Origin: Sinorhizobium sp. 6-70
Lineage (GTDB): Bacteria; Pseudomonadota; Alphaproteobacteria; Rhizobiales; Rhizobiaceae
Direction: 5' to 3'
NCBI RefSeq assembly: GCF_030124375.1
Contig: NZ_JASKLS010000002.1
Location: 201,802 to 265,801, forward strand
Length of the DNA stretch: 64,000 nucleotides
Shown here: positions 55,720-64,000 of the stretch, one piece after another
How the letters are laid out: each line of letters starts with the position of its first letter
How positions within the stretch are numbered: position 1 is the stretch's first letter
Position numbers and translations under genes: made by a program
Notes under the pieces: model-generated
Database searches by the model: none
What the model was told of the DNA's origin: nothing
The model's input: only the letters and a program-made list of their open reading frames with translations

Positions 55720-56823
55720 TTAGGCCATGCCATTCTGGGGAAGAACCGTCGCAGCGGGCACCGATTGCAGGTACCGCGCAATCCCGTCCACCCGCCTCGT
55801 GGCGGCAAGCGAAATGCGGCTACACCACGGGGCACGGGCACCGGCGAGCAAACCGTATCGCTCGCGACGCCGAATTAAGCCCCATTTTCCCGTCCGGGTC
55901 AGGAAAGCGTGGGTCAGTTCCGGTCGCTCTTCATCGGCTATGAGCTGATAGAGAAAATAGAAGAAACAGAGGGCTCCATCCGCATGGGCCTGCCGTACCT
56001 CCACCGGGAGAGACGAAATTTTCCGTTCGAGCGTCAGGATGAATTCGGCGAGATTTCGGATCGTCTCCATCGTGACCGCGACACCAATCTCGCCGAGCGC
56101 GCGCGTGTCGTCGACAAGACATTCCCGCTCAAGGTTTTCGGCCGCGATCTGCAGATGGGTCTGGCGCATCCGGCGCTTGTGCTTGTTTGTAACGCTGTCG
56201 CCATGGATCCGGTAGGCGACCAGGGCCTCATCGATAATCGTTACCGGCAAGCGATCGGCAATGCGCCTGAACAGATCGAAATCCTCGGCATGCACGTAGC
56301 TTGGATCGTAAACGAGCATCGGCTCCGGTATTACTTTCCGATTGTAGACCACGGTCGAGTGCATGAAGATCGTGAAGAACATCGACAATGTGCGCAGGCT
56401 TCCGGATCGAAAAATCGGGTTGGGCGTACCGCGAATGATGCGATTGCCGATCAACGTATCGATACCCGTGCCACAAAGCGCGAGCTCCGGCCGCTGGCTG
56501 AACACCGCGACCTGACGCGAAAAGCGGGACGGATAGGAAATGTCGTCGGCGTCCATTCTGGCGACGAGATCGCCTCTCGCCAGCGCCAGGCCCTCGTTCA
56601 AGGTGGCGATAAGGCCGCGGTTTTCGCGCGAGACGATGACGATACGACGGTCACTTTTCCGATACCCCTCCAGGATCTCCAACGAACGATCCGTCGACCC
56701 GTCGTCGATGGCAATGATTTCGACATGCCTGTAGTCCTGGCGCAGGATGCTTTCGAGCGCCGCGGGAAGATAGGGTTCGGCGTTGTAGACGGGCAGCAGG
56801 ACGGAGACCAATGGCGTGGGCAT
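55720..56823 (-). CDS. Family 2 glycosyltransferase
   Basis: The 367-residue protein begins MPTPLVSVLLPVYNAEPYL, has the GT2 core AIDDGSTDRSLEIL, the DxD motif in RMDADDISYPSRF and an ED pair in YVHAEDFDLFRRI that fits the catalytic base. There are no clear membrane segments, so it probably acts at the inner-membrane surface on a lipid carrier. It lies 16 bases after the acyltransferase gene and overlaps or abuts the next GT2 gene, showing a common transcript. Confidence 0.88.
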   Translation of the reverse strand: MPTPLVSVLLPVYNAEPYLPAALESILRQDYRHVEIIAIDDGSTDRSLEILEGYRKSDRRIVIVSRENRGLIATLNEGLALARGDLVARMDADDISYPSRFSRQVAVFSQRPELALCGTGIDTLIGNRIIRGTPNPIFRSGSLRTLSMFFTIFMHSTVVYNRKVIPEPMLVYDPSYVHAEDFDLFRRIADRLPVTIIDEALVAYRIHGDSVTNKHKRRMRQTHLQIAAENLERECLVDDTRALGEIGVAVTMETIRNLAEFILTLERKISSLPVEVRQAHADGALCFFYFLYQLIADEERPELTHAFLTRTGKWGLIRRRERYGLLAGARAPWCSRISLAATRRVDGIARYLQSVPAATVLPQNGMA

Positions 56824-56839
56824 TGTTCAGCTCGCGTAG

Positions 56840-58027
56840 TTATTGAAAATCGGAAGTTTGAAGGGATTTGCGAGAGCTGATCGGTTCGGGGAAATAGGCG
56901 GCGGACTCGGCGTCCCTGCCCCCAACCCGAGCGCCTGCATTTGTGAAAGCCGGCACAGCTCCGGATGCCCTCGGCCGGACATATGGAAAATGCCGTTTCA
57001 GTGCATTGAGCGGCTTCTCGAAGACCAGCCAGGAGATCGACGCAATCAGCAACGTGGCGGCACCGGCGACAAGGAACCGCCCGACTCCCTGCTCGGAGAC
57101 GTTGACGGGAAGCCAGGGCTGAGCCTTGACGGCCAGCGCGAGTACGATCGCATGATAGAGATAGACGCCATAACTGATGCGCCCGAGCGCAGTCAGGGGC
57201 GGAAATTCGGTCAGCCGGCCGAGGTGCCCGCAGATGCCCGTTGAGCAATTGCCAACCAGCATCGTCAGGGGCAGAAGCGGAAAGACCTCCAGCCCGATCC
57301 AGCCCAGCCATTCCAGCATCGGCGTCAACGTTGCCGGCCTGAGCCAAAACAGGAAGACGGATGCGCCAAGGAGCGGCATCCAGCTCAATCTGGCCCATTG
57401 CGGCCAGGCCGCGTTCTCCGACCGGTAGGCAGCGAGCAGAGCGCCGGAGGCGAGTGCGTCCATCGAGGCGGGGGGAAGCAGGTCGCGAGCCAGCGAGGGC
57501 TCACTCGTGAACGGCCAGTAAAAGCGGTAGGCGACGGAGCAGACGATGACGCCGACGCATATTGCTGCGATCGAGCGTCTCGGTGCGATGAGGACGATCA
57601 GCGGCCAGACGACGTAGAATTGCTCCTCAATGCTGAGGCTCCAAGTATGACAGAGGACCCACGGCGTCCACGCATCTTGGAGCGCATACCAGAAATTCGA
57701 AAGGTAAAGCGCGTGCCACGCCAGCACCGTCTTGGAACTCTCCAGATCGATCAGCCAGACGATGCCGAGGACCGCGAAATAGGGCGGAAAGATGCGAAGC
57801 GCCCTGCGCGCATAAAAGGATTTCAGCGCCGTCGCCGGCTCGAATCGGGCATCTTCGCGTGCGTCGAGTAGCAGCCGGGTTATCAGGAACCCGCTCAGCA
57901 CGAAGAACAGCCGCACGCCCATATGGCCCCAATAGGACCCGTCGGCCGCGTAAAAATGCCCATAGAGCACCATCGTGACAGCGATGGCTCGGAGCCCATC
58001 CAACTGCCGGTCGCGCGCAATCCGCAT
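56840..58027 (-). CDS. OafA-type membrane O-acyltransferase (acyltransferase 3 family)
   Basis: The 395-residue protein has about ten membrane helices. RQLDGLRAIAVTMVLYGHF carries the conserved Arg and catalytic His near the N-terminus; FFVLSGFLIT and the RRALRIFPPYF motif follow, then HTWSLSIEEQFYVVWP, all hallmarks of acyltransferase 3. These enzymes O-acetylate surface sugars, such as lipopolysaccharide or exopolysaccharide. Here it heads the operon with two GT2 genes and an ABC exporter. The last 40 residues are a Pro/Ala/Ser-rich cytoplasmic tail. Confidence 0.9.
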   Translation of the reverse strand: MRIARDRQLDGLRAIAVTMVLYGHFYAADGSYWGHMGVRLFFVLSGFLITRLLLDAREDARFEPATALKSFYARRALRIFPPYFAVLGIVWLIDLESSKTVLAWHALYLSNFWYALQDAWTPWVLCHTWSLSIEEQFYVVWPLIVLIAPRRSIAAICVGVIVCSVAYRFYWPFTSEPSLARDLLPPASMDALASGALLAAYRSENAAWPQWARLSWMPLLGASVFLFWLRPATLTPMLEWLGWIGLEVFPLLPLTMLVGNCSTGICGHLGRLTEFPPLTALGRISYGVYLYHAIVLALAVKAQPWLPVNVSEQGVGRFLVAGAATLLIASISWLVFEKPLNALKRHFPYVRPRASGAVPAFTNAGARVGGRDAESAAYFPEPISSRKSLQTSDFQ

Positions 58028-58419
58028 CGAACATCCCCCTCCGAGTTCAAAATCTTTGTGGGATACTCTCCTGGTGGCACCAGCTCCCTACGCAATCATG
58101 ATTTTTGCCGCCGGTTTCGATGAAAGTACTCTGGCGAGAGCTTCAAATTTATGCAGGTAAACGAATTGTTAAGGGGCAGCCTGGGCGACAGTAAGAGCGA
58201 ATAGGGCCAAACTTTGGCGGGGGAGAACCGAAGATAACGCAGCCGCAGCCGAGAAATCTGCCGTGTGTCTTTGCGGCAATATCGGACCAAAGTCTGATTA
58301 GACCTCAGTCAGAGCGCAGATGCGGCGACGTTAGTTGTATAAATCTTGACAATACATCCAACAATCCGCACAACGATAAGAATATACTAATTCAACCATC
58401 CCGCGTGAGCGTCTGTAGA
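58028..58419. other. Intergenic region upstream of the polysaccharide operon
   Basis: 392 bases without a credible gene. On the minus strand a TTGTTG-N17-TATACA promoter-like pair can be read near 58330-58360, about 310 bases before the acyltransferase start. The part near 58370-58400 is AT-rich. No hairpin terminator for the MerR-type gene (ending 58420) is evident. Confidence 0.45.
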
Positions 58420-59244
58420 CTAGAATGTCGGCGGCGTGTTGATCCACAGCAGAACGGTTTCGCCGTCGTGGCGATTGGACCAGGCATGTCGCCGTCGGCT
58501 CTCGAAATAGAGCGAGTCGCCCGGATGAAGGTCGTAGAACTGATCGGAGTCCAATATGAATTCGACGTGACCGGCGAGGACATAGACGAACTCCTCGCCG
58601 TCGTGCCGATATGCGCCCTCGCTCGAGGCGCCCGGCGCCAGCACGAAACGGTGGCAGTCCATCTGGTTCCTGCCCTCGGCGAGCAATTGCACTGTCACCC
58701 CCGGTGTCGTGCGCGGCCAGTTGCGCCACTCGCCGGCCCTGACGAGCGCCCGTACTTCAGGCTCCTCCTCGCCGGAGAGGCTGGAAACCGTCGTGCCGAA
58801 ATATTCCGCGAGGTTATGGAGAACAGCGACCGAGACGCCCTGTGACGTACGTTCCAAGGTCGAGAGTACCGATGCGGCAATGCCGATATCGCTGGCCACC
58901 TGCTCGAGCGTCTTGCCCGCCGCATGCCTCAGGCTCCGCAACTTTCGTCCGACCTGGAGATCGGCGTTGCTCTCCTGCAATATGGCCGGGCCGCTTTCGT
59001 CGTTCGCGCCCTCTGCCTCCAAGGCCTCGCGAATGGCGGCCGGGTTCAGGCCGCGCTCGGCGCGAAACCAGGAAATGCGTTTTAGCCGCGCAAGATCCGC
59101 CTCGGTATATTGCCGATGGCCAGTCGGCGAACGCTCCGGCACCACGAGGCCTTGCGTTTCCCACAGCCTGAGAGTCGACGCGGACACGCCGGCCAGCCTC
59201 GCCGCCTCGGCGACCTTGTAGCGTACATCGCCAGCTCCGCTCAT
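58420..59244 (-). CDS. MerR-XRE-cupin fusion transcriptional regulator
   Basis: A 274-residue protein with three domains in order: MerR-type winged helix-turn-helix (about 8-75, YKVAEAARLAGVSASTLRLW), XRE/Cro helix-turn-helix (about 97-152, KTLEQVASDIGIAASVLSTL) and a cupin effector domain (about 190-272, SEGAYRHDGEEFVYVLAGHV and HPGDSLYF). XRE-cupin proteins such as PuuR sense polyamine-derived signals, and the divergent gabT-gabD genes degrade GABA, so control of that pair is likely. The added MerR domain gives two DNA-reading modules in one chain. ATG 59244 is preferred over 59268 by a GAGGAAGCGG signal. Confidence 0.87.
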   Translation of the reverse strand: MSGAGDVRYKVAEAARLAGVSASTLRLWETQGLVVPERSPTGHRQYTEADLARLKRISWFRAERGLNPAAIREALEAEGANDESGPAILQESNADLQVGRKLRSLRHAAGKTLEQVASDIGIAASVLSTLERTSQGVSVAVLHNLAEYFGTTVSSLSGEEEPEVRALVRAGEWRNWPRTTPGVTVQLLAEGRNQMDCHRFVLAPGASSEGAYRHDGEEFVYVLAGHVEFILDSDQFYDLHPGDSLYFESRRRHAWSNRHDGETVLLWINTPPTF

Positions 59245-59423
59245 CGATCCGCTTCCTCTTTCCGGCATCGGCGCTCCAGGCGATTCCAGCCTATCGGGAC
59301 TTCTGGCAATCTAGCCGCCGCGCTCATGCAATTACAAGAAGCGCCCATCAGTGGCGGTGTTGTCTCGATCACCAAATTTGATTTGCAATCCATCTGAAAA
59401 GATGTACCTCTTCCGGAGAGATC

Positions 59424-59440
59424 TTGCAGAAAAAATGCAA
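59424..59440. promoter_or_regulatory. Palindromic operator candidate upstream of gabT
   Basis: TTGCA (59424-59428) and TGCAA (59436-59440) flank seven bases, 34 bases before the gabT start, in the region shared with the MerR-XRE-cupin gene. Another TTTGCAA lies near 59380. A plausible target of the fusion regulator. Confidence 0.45.
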
Positions 59441-59473
59441 TATATTCCTCTCCTCGTAAACAGGACGACGACG

Positions 59474-60742
59474 ATGACCAGCCTCACCGATCGCAAGAAC
59501 GCAGCCATTTCCCGCGGCGTCGGAATGACCACGCAGGTCTACGCCGACCGCGCCGAAAATGCCGAGATCTGGGACAAGGAGGGCAACCGCTACATCGACT
59601 TCGCCTCGGGTATCGCCGTCGTCAATACCGGTCATCGCCACCCGAAGGTCATCGCCGCCGTCAAGGCGCAGCTGGACCGCTTCACCCACACCTGCCACCA
59701 GGTCGTGCCCTACGAGAATTATGTCCATCTCGCCGAGCGCCTGAACGCGCTCACCCCCGGCAACTTCGCCAAGAAGACGATCTTCGTTACCACCGGCGCC
59801 GAAGCCGTCGAAAACGCGGTCAAGATCGCCCGCGCCGCGACGGGGCGCCAGGCGATCATCGCCTTTGGCGGCGGTTTCCACGGCCGCACCTTCATGGGCA
59901 TGGCGCTGACCGGCAAGGTCGTGCCCTACAAGGTCGGCTTCGGCGCGATGCCAGGAGACGTCTTCCACGCCCCCTTCCCGATCGAGCTTCACGGCGTAAG
60001 CGTCGAACAGTCGCTCGCGGCTCTGAAGAAACTCTTCGCAGCCGATGTCGATCCGGCCCGCGTTGCCGCGATCATCCTCGAGCCGGTCCAGGGCGAAGGC
60101 GGCTTCTATCCCGCGCCGACCGCGTTCATGAAGGCGCTGCGTGAAATCTGCGACCAGCACGGCATCCTGCTGATCGCGGATGAGGTCCAGACCGGCTTTG
60201 CCCGCACCGGCAAGCTGTTCGCGATGGAGCATCATGACGTGGCGCCCGACCTGATGACGATGGCGAAGAGCCTCGCCGGCGGCTTCCCGCTTGCCGCGGT
60301 CACCGGCCGCGCCGAGATCATGGATGCACCCGGACCGGGCGGCCTCGGCGGCACCTATGGCGGCAATCCGCTTGGCATCGCCGCCGCCCATGCGGTCCTC
60401 GATGTCATCGAGGAGGAGAAGCTGTGCGAGCGCGCGAACCAGCTTGGCAATCGCCTGAAGCAACGCCTCGCCGCAATCCGCGAAAAGGCACCGGAGATTG
60501 TCGATATCCGCGGCCCGGGCTTCATGAATGCGGTTGAATTCAACGACGTGAAAACCAATCTGCCGAGCGCCGAATTCGCCAACAAGATCCGCCTCATCGC
60601 GTTGGAAAAGGGCTTGATCCTGCTGACCTGCGGCGTCCATGGCAACGTTATCCGCTTCCTGGCGCCAATCACGATCCAGGACGAAGTCTTCGCGGAAGCA
60701 CTCGATATTCTCGAAGCATCGATCCTCGAGGCGCGTGGTTGA
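59474..60742 (+). CDS. gabT: 4-aminobutyrate aminotransferase
   Basis: The 422-residue class III PLP aminotransferase converts GABA and 2-oxoglutarate to succinate semialdehyde and glutamate. It has NTGHRHPKV, the glycine-rich phosphate site TTGAEAVENAVKIAR, the LIADEVQTGFARTG aspartate segment and the Schiff-base lysine in MTMAKSLAGGFPL. The frame extends upstream, but ATG 59474 gives the family N-terminus and has AGGA about 9 bases upstream. It is followed by gabD after 127 bases containing a hairpin. The divergent MerR-XRE-cupin protein is the likely regulator. 5-aminovalerate or related amines may also be substrates. Confidence 0.9.
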   Translation: MTSLTDRKNAAISRGVGMTTQVYADRAENAEIWDKEGNRYIDFASGIAVVNTGHRHPKVIAAVKAQLDRFTHTCHQVVPYENYVHLAERLNALTPGNFAKKTIFVTTGAEAVENAVKIARAATGRQAIIAFGGGFHGRTFMGMALTGKVVPYKVGFGAMPGDVFHAPFPIELHGVSVEQSLAALKKLFAADVDPARVAAIILEPVQGEGGFYPAPTAFMKALREICDQHGILLIADEVQTGFARTGKLFAMEHHDVAPDLMTMAKSLAGGFPLAAVTGRAEIMDAPGPGGLGGTYGGNPLGIAAAHAVLDVIEEEKLCERANQLGNRLKQRLAAIREKAPEIVDIRGPGFMNAVEFNDVKTNLPSAEFANKIRLIALEKGLILLTCGVHGNVIRFLAPITIQDEVFAEALDILEASILEARG

Positions 60743-60755
60743 CGGCAACTCGGGT

Positions 60756-60771
60756 GCCCGCTATCGCGGGC
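60756..60771 (+). promoter_or_regulatory. Stem-loop between gabT and gabD
   Basis: GCCCGC (60756-60761), a TATC loop and GCGGGC (60766-60771) form a short stable hairpin 14 bases after the gabT stop. No U-tract follows, so it should let most transcripts pass to gabD. Confidence 0.5.
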
Positions 60772-60869
60772 GTCCGGCCGACGATGCCGGCTCGGGGTGC
60801 GCACCGCCGCTCCGCAGAAAAAGAAGCAGGCTTGGCCTTACGACAACAGGCCTCGCCGGAGGACGGGCC

Positions 60870-62345
60870 ATGGGATTGACAGCCGCACTAACCAAACACC
60901 TTCGCGCCGCCGACCTGTTTGCCGCGCTCGCAAGCGTTACCCGCCCCTCCGCCCAGTGGACCGGCGCGACATTCGATGTCTTCAATCCGTCGACCGGCGA
61001 ATTGCTTGCGACATTGCCCGACATGGGAATCGAAGAGGCACATGCTGCGATCGAGGCTGCCGCTGCGGCGCAGGGCCGCTGGGCCGCAAAGCCAGCGAAA
61101 GACCGAAGCACGATCCTGCGGCGCTGGCATGACCTGATCGTCGAGCATGCCGACGATCTTGCCGCAATCCTCACCGCCGAAATGGGCAAGCCGCTGGTGG
61201 AAGCGAAGGGCGAAGTTCTTCACGCGGCATCCTATGTCGAATGGTATGCGGAGGAAGCCAAGCGCGTCTATGGGGAGACCTTCCCGGCGCCAGCCAACGA
61301 CCGCCGCATGCTCGTCATCAAGCAGCCCGTCGGCGTCGTCGGCACCATCACGCCCTGGAATTTCCCGGCTTCCATGGTGGCGCGCAAGATCTCGCCGGCG
61401 CTCGCCGCCGGATGCGCGGTCGTATTGAAACCGGCGGAACAGACGCCGCTCGTGGCCGGCGCGATGTTCGTGCTCGCGCAAAAGGCAGGGTTTCCGACAG
61501 GCGTCGTCAATCTGCTTTACGCCTCGGAAGGCGCCCCGATCGGCCGCGAACTCTGCAGCAATCCGAAAGTTCGCAAGATCAGCTTCACCGGCTCCACCGA
61601 GGTCGGGCGGCTCCTGATGCGGCAATGTTCCGACCAGATCAAGAAAGTCAGTCTGGAACTGGGCGGCAATGCTCCCTTCATCGTTTTCGACGACGCCGAT
61701 ATCGACGAGGCAGTGGAAGGCGCCGTTCAGGCCAAGTTCCGCAATGCGGGCCAGACCTGCGTTTCGGCCAACCGCATCTATGTGCAATCCGCCGTGCACG
61801 ACGCTTTTGCGGAGAAATTCGTCGCCCGCGTGCGCGAGCTCACTGTCGGCGACGGGTTCTCTGCCGGTGCCGCGATCGGCCCGATGATCGACAGCCATGC
61901 GATCGAGAAGATCGAGGCGCATGTCGCCGATGCCTTGGCCAAGGGCGGAAAAGTACGATGCGGCGGCAGGCGCATCGGCACCAGGGGCACTTTCTTCGAG
62001 CCAACGGTTCTGACCGGCATTTCGCACCAGATGCGCGTCGCCCAGGAAGAAACGTTCGGCCCGATCGCGCCGATCATCCGTTTCGAAACGGCCGAGCAGG
62101 TGGTGGCCGAGGCGAACGACACGATCTACGGCCTCGCCGCCTATTTCTACGCCGAGAACCTGAAGCGGGTCTGGCACGTCGCGGAGGCGCTGGAATACGG
62201 AATGGTGGGCATCAATACCGGGCGGATGTCATCCGAGGCTGCTCCCTTCGGCGGCATCAAGCAATCGGGCATCGGCCGCGAAGGCTCCCGCCATGGGCTC
62301 GAGGACTACCTCGAGATGAAGTATCTCTGCATGGGCAACATCTGA
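60870..62345 (+). CDS. gabD: NAD(P)-dependent succinate-semialdehyde dehydrogenase
   Basis: The 491-residue aldehyde dehydrogenase oxidises succinate semialdehyde to succinate. TPWNFPASMVARKISPALAAG, the cofactor FTGSTEVGR, catalytic Glu in LELGGNAPF and Cys in NAGQTCVSANR are all in place, and the C-terminus has the typical EAAPFGGIKQSGIGREGSRHG. ATG 60870 follows GGAGG at 7 bases; the longer upstream frame overlaps gabT out of frame and is not used. It completes the GABA pathway with GabT. It ends before the palindrome and repeat region at 62371. Confidence 0.9.
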   Translation: MGLTAALTKHLRAADLFAALASVTRPSAQWTGATFDVFNPSTGELLATLPDMGIEEAHAAIEAAAAAQGRWAAKPAKDRSTILRRWHDLIVEHADDLAAILTAEMGKPLVEAKGEVLHAASYVEWYAEEAKRVYGETFPAPANDRRMLVIKQPVGVVGTITPWNFPASMVARKISPALAAGCAVVLKPAEQTPLVAGAMFVLAQKAGFPTGVVNLLYASEGAPIGRELCSNPKVRKISFTGSTEVGRLLMRQCSDQIKKVSLELGGNAPFIVFDDADIDEAVEGAVQAKFRNAGQTCVSANRIYVQSAVHDAFAEKFVARVRELTVGDGFSAGAAIGPMIDSHAIEKIEAHVADALAKGGKVRCGGRRIGTRGTFFEPTVLTGISHQMRVAQEETFGPIAPIIRFETAEQVVAEANDTIYGLAAYFYAENLKRVWHVAEALEYGMVGINTGRMSSEAAPFGGIKQSGIGREGSRHGLEDYLEMKYLCMGNI

Positions 62346-62370
62346 GCGACAACAGCGAGCCCGCGTCGCT

Positions 62371-62417
62371 AGATCACGATGATTTTAGGTCGGATCGACC
62401 TAAAATCATCGTGATCT
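62371..62417. repeat. 47-bp perfect palindrome with 22-bp arms after gabD
   Basis: Left arm 62371-62392 and right arm 62396-62417 are exact reverse complements around GAT; the arms start AGATCACGATGATTTTAGG. A common rhizobial intergenic palindrome from memory. In the convergent gap between gabD and fabI it can form a hairpin on either strand and may end both transcripts. Confidence 0.75.
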
Positions 62418-62432
62418 ATTCCAAGAAGTTAA

Positions 62433-62475
62433 CGCGGGATGCGGGCGGAAACGCACACACTTTCCTCATCCCGCG
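62433..62475. repeat. RIME-like stem-loop repeat, copy 1
   Basis: Arms CGCGGGATG (62433-62441) and CATCCCGCG (62467-62475) enclose a core containing GGGCGGAAAC and ACACACTTTCCT. The core closely matches copy 2 at 62496-62538, whereas the arms differ in sequence but still pair. Confidence 0.65.
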
Positions 62476-62495
62476 CTGGATCCTCTGAAAACTAC

Positions 62496-62538
62496 GCAAT
62501 TCCGGACGGAAAACCGTTACACACTTTCCTGGAATTGC
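62496..62538. repeat. RIME-like stem-loop repeat, copy 2
   Basis: Arms GCAATTCC (62496-62503) and GGAATTGC (62531-62538) enclose GGACGGAAAACCG and TACACACTTTCCT, matching the core of copy 1. It ends 2 bases from the fabI stop codon and resembles the Rhizobium intergenic mosaic element consensus as I remember it. Confidence 0.65.
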
Positions 62539-62539
62539 T

Positions 62540-63325
62540 CTAGTCGACGATGTGGTAGCCACCGTCGACGTAAAGCACCTGGCCGGTTATGAGCCGCGCT
62601 GCGTCGTGGGCGAGAAACGCCGTCGCCATGCCGACGTCATCGATGTCGACGAGCTCGTGGGCCGGCGCCTTCAGCTTCGTCTTTTCGAGCAGCGCGTCAA
62701 ATTCAGGAATGCCGGATGCGGCGCGGGTCGCAAGGGCACCGGGCGAAATGGCGTGGACGCGAATACCCTTGGGGCCAAGCTCGGCAGCCATGTAGCGCAC
62801 GGCGCTTTCAAGCGCCGCCTTGGCGACGCCCATGATGTTGTAGTTCTCCACCACCACCTGTGAGCCGTAATAGGTCATGGTGAAGAGCGTGCCGCCGTTC
62901 TTCATCAGCGGCTCCGCGAGCTGGGCCATGCGGATGAAGGACCAGCAGGATATCTCCATCGTCGTCAGGAACCCCTCGCGCGGCGCGTCGGTCACGCGCC
63001 CGCCGAGCGTGTCCTTCGGAGAGAAGGCGATCGAATGGACGAGGAAGTCGAGCTCTCCCCATGTCTCACCGATGCGCTCGAAGACCGTTTCGATCTGGCC
63101 GGGCACCGCCATGTCCAGCGGCAGGAAGATCGGCGCATCGAGCTCGCGCGCCAGCGGCTCGACATGTGGCTTTGCCTTGTCGTTGAGATAGGTCACCGCC
63201 AGTTCCGCGCCCAAGGCACGAAACGCGCGGGCACAACCCCAGGCAATGGAGCGGTCGTTGGCAATGCCGACGATCAGGCCTTTGCGACCTTCGAGCAGCT
63301 TGGCCTTCACAGTGGGGATGGACAT
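62540..63325 (-). CDS. fabI: Enoyl-ACP reductase FabI
   Basis: The 261-residue NADH-dependent enzyme catalyses the last reduction step of fatty acid elongation. It has the FabI-type cofactor motif GIANDRSIAWG, SIAF for the adenine site, and the Y-x6-K active site in ENYNIMGVAKAALES, plus TYYGSQ with the upstream Tyr. The end reads LYVDGGYHIVD. It starts 16 bases after the ackA stop and shares the operon with it. Rhizobia often have two fabI genes; the one coupled to ackA is usually the second copy. Confidence 0.92.
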   Translation of the reverse strand: MSIPTVKAKLLEGRKGLIVGIANDRSIAWGCARAFRALGAELAVTYLNDKAKPHVEPLARELDAPIFLPLDMAVPGQIETVFERIGETWGELDFLVHSIAFSPKDTLGGRVTDAPREGFLTTMEISCWSFIRMAQLAEPLMKNGGTLFTMTYYGSQVVVENYNIMGVAKAALESAVRYMAAELGPKGIRVHAISPGALATRAASGIPEFDALLEKTKLKAPAHELVDIDDVGMATAFLAHDAARLITGQVLYVDGGYHIVD

Positions 63326-63341
63326 GCGCGCGGTCTCCGGG

Positions 63342-64000
63342 TCAGGCGTTGGGAGCGCTGATGAGGGCCAAGGTATGGCGCGCGATCATCAGCTCTTCGT
63401 CGGTCGGGAGGACATGAACAGCGACCTGGCTCGCGGCCGCAGAGATCAACATTGCGCCGGCCTCGTTCGCTGCCGGATCGAGCTCTGCCCCGAGCCAGGC
63501 GAGGCCTTCGACGATGCGTGCGCGGATCGGTGCGGAGTTTTCGCCGACGCCCGCGGTGAAGACGAAGGCGTCGACCCCTCCCAATGCCGCCGTGAGCATC
63601 CCCGCATTGAGCACACACCGATAGACGAAATGTGCGACGGCAAGCGCGGCATGGGGGTCGTCGCTCGCGAGAAGATCGCGCATGTCGTTTGAGAGTCCGG
63701 ACAACCCCTTGAGGCCGGCGTCATGGTAGAGGAGATCCGAGACGGCTTGTGCCTTCATGCCCTTCTGAAGGATCAGGTAGAGGACGACACCCGGATCGAG
63801 CTGACCCGGCCGCGTCCCCATCGGCAGGCCGTCGAGCGCCGTGAAGCCCATCGTACTCTCGACGCTGCGACCGTCTCGCAACGCGCACATTGAAGCGCCG
63901 CTACCGAGATGAGCGACGATGACGCGCCCTCGGGCCGCTTGCGGCGCCACCTCCCGGAGTCGCTCGGCGATATATTCGTATGAAAGGCCATGAAAGCCGT
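63342..64000 (-). CDS. ackA: Acetate kinase, C-terminal 218 residues (cut by window edge)
   Basis: The visible part begins [16 protein letters not shown] and has [23 protein letters not shown], the phosphate-loop-like signature of acetate kinase, then [15 protein letters not shown] for the ADP site. It makes acetyl phosphate from acetate and ATP (reversible). The 5' half with the catalytic Asn/His region lies beyond the window. ackA and fabI share an operon; a pta gene may lie upstream, as known in Sinorhizobium. Confidence 0.92.
   Translation of the reverse strand, partial: GFHGLSYEYIAERLREVAPQAARGRVIVAHLGSGASMCALRDGRSVESTMGFTALDGLPMGTRPGQLDPGVVLYLILQKGMKAQAVSDLLYHDAGLKGLSGLSNDMRDLLASDDPHAALAVAHFVYRCVLNAGMLTAALGGVDAFVFTAGVGENSAPIRARIVEGLAWLGAELDPAANEAGAMLISAAASQVAVHVLPTDEELMIARHTLALISAPNA

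Overview
The window is GC-rich, densely coded DNA from an alphaproteobacterium, most likely a Sinorhizobium/Ensifer-type member of the Rhizobiaceae. Supporting signs are the many ABC uptake operons, fused DppD-DppF and OppD-OppF type ATPases, DctB/DctD-like regulators, an acetate kinase-fabI operon, and intergenic repeats that look like known rhizobial mosaic (RIME-like) elements at 2983-3084 and 62371-62538. I see no rRNA, tRNA, CRISPR array, insertion sequence or phage gene. The replicon (chromosome or megaplasmid) cannot be decided from the window.

1-10.3 kb: a cut-off GlxA-type regulator, an EmrB/EmrA-like efflux pair, an SDR, a DipZ-type CcdA-thioredoxin fusion with a tiny exported peptide gene, a class I glutamine amidotransferase-like (DJ-1/Hsp31) protein, a LysR regulator, an SDR without the catalytic tyrosine, a tautomerase, and a gluconate 5-dehydrogenase-like SDR. 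10.5-19.8 kb: a compact catabolic block with a complete peptide/opine-type ABC importer, a cog3964 amidohydrolase, a RidA-family protein, a SelA-like PLP enzyme and an IclR regulator. The logic is import, deacylation, PLP-dependent elimination and enamine clean-up, but the substrate is unknown. Two promoters in this block share a candidate operator.

20-27.4 kb: a ugpBAEC glycerol-3-phosphate importer, a frameshifted RBBP9-type hydrolase, a HAD phosphatase, a PPP phosphatase and a small conserved protein. 27.5-32.4 kb: an EptA phosphoethanolamine transferase divergent from a PepSY protein, a cytochrome b561, and an OmpR/EnvZ-type two-component pair, with an 11-bp-period direct repeat in the shared promoter region. 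32.5-38.3 kb: cecR-ybhGFSR drug exporter, with cecR probably read from a leaderless mRNA. 38.3-45.4 kb: a VapBC toxin-antitoxin pair, an MhqD/MhqO-like pair, a DctB/DctD-like pair whose regulator has GAFPGA in place of GAFTGA, and an MscS channel.

45.7-51 kb: a complete oligopeptide importer (oppABC-DF). 51.8-58 kb: a class II fructose-bisphosphate aldolase, then a surface-polysaccharide operon (acyltransferase, two GT2 glycosyltransferases, ABC exporter). 58.4-62.3 kb: gabT-gabD with a divergent MerR-XRE-cupin fusion regulator. 62.5-64 kb: fabI and the 3' part of ackA. All three importer operons place a perfect hairpin directly after the solute-binding-protein gene.
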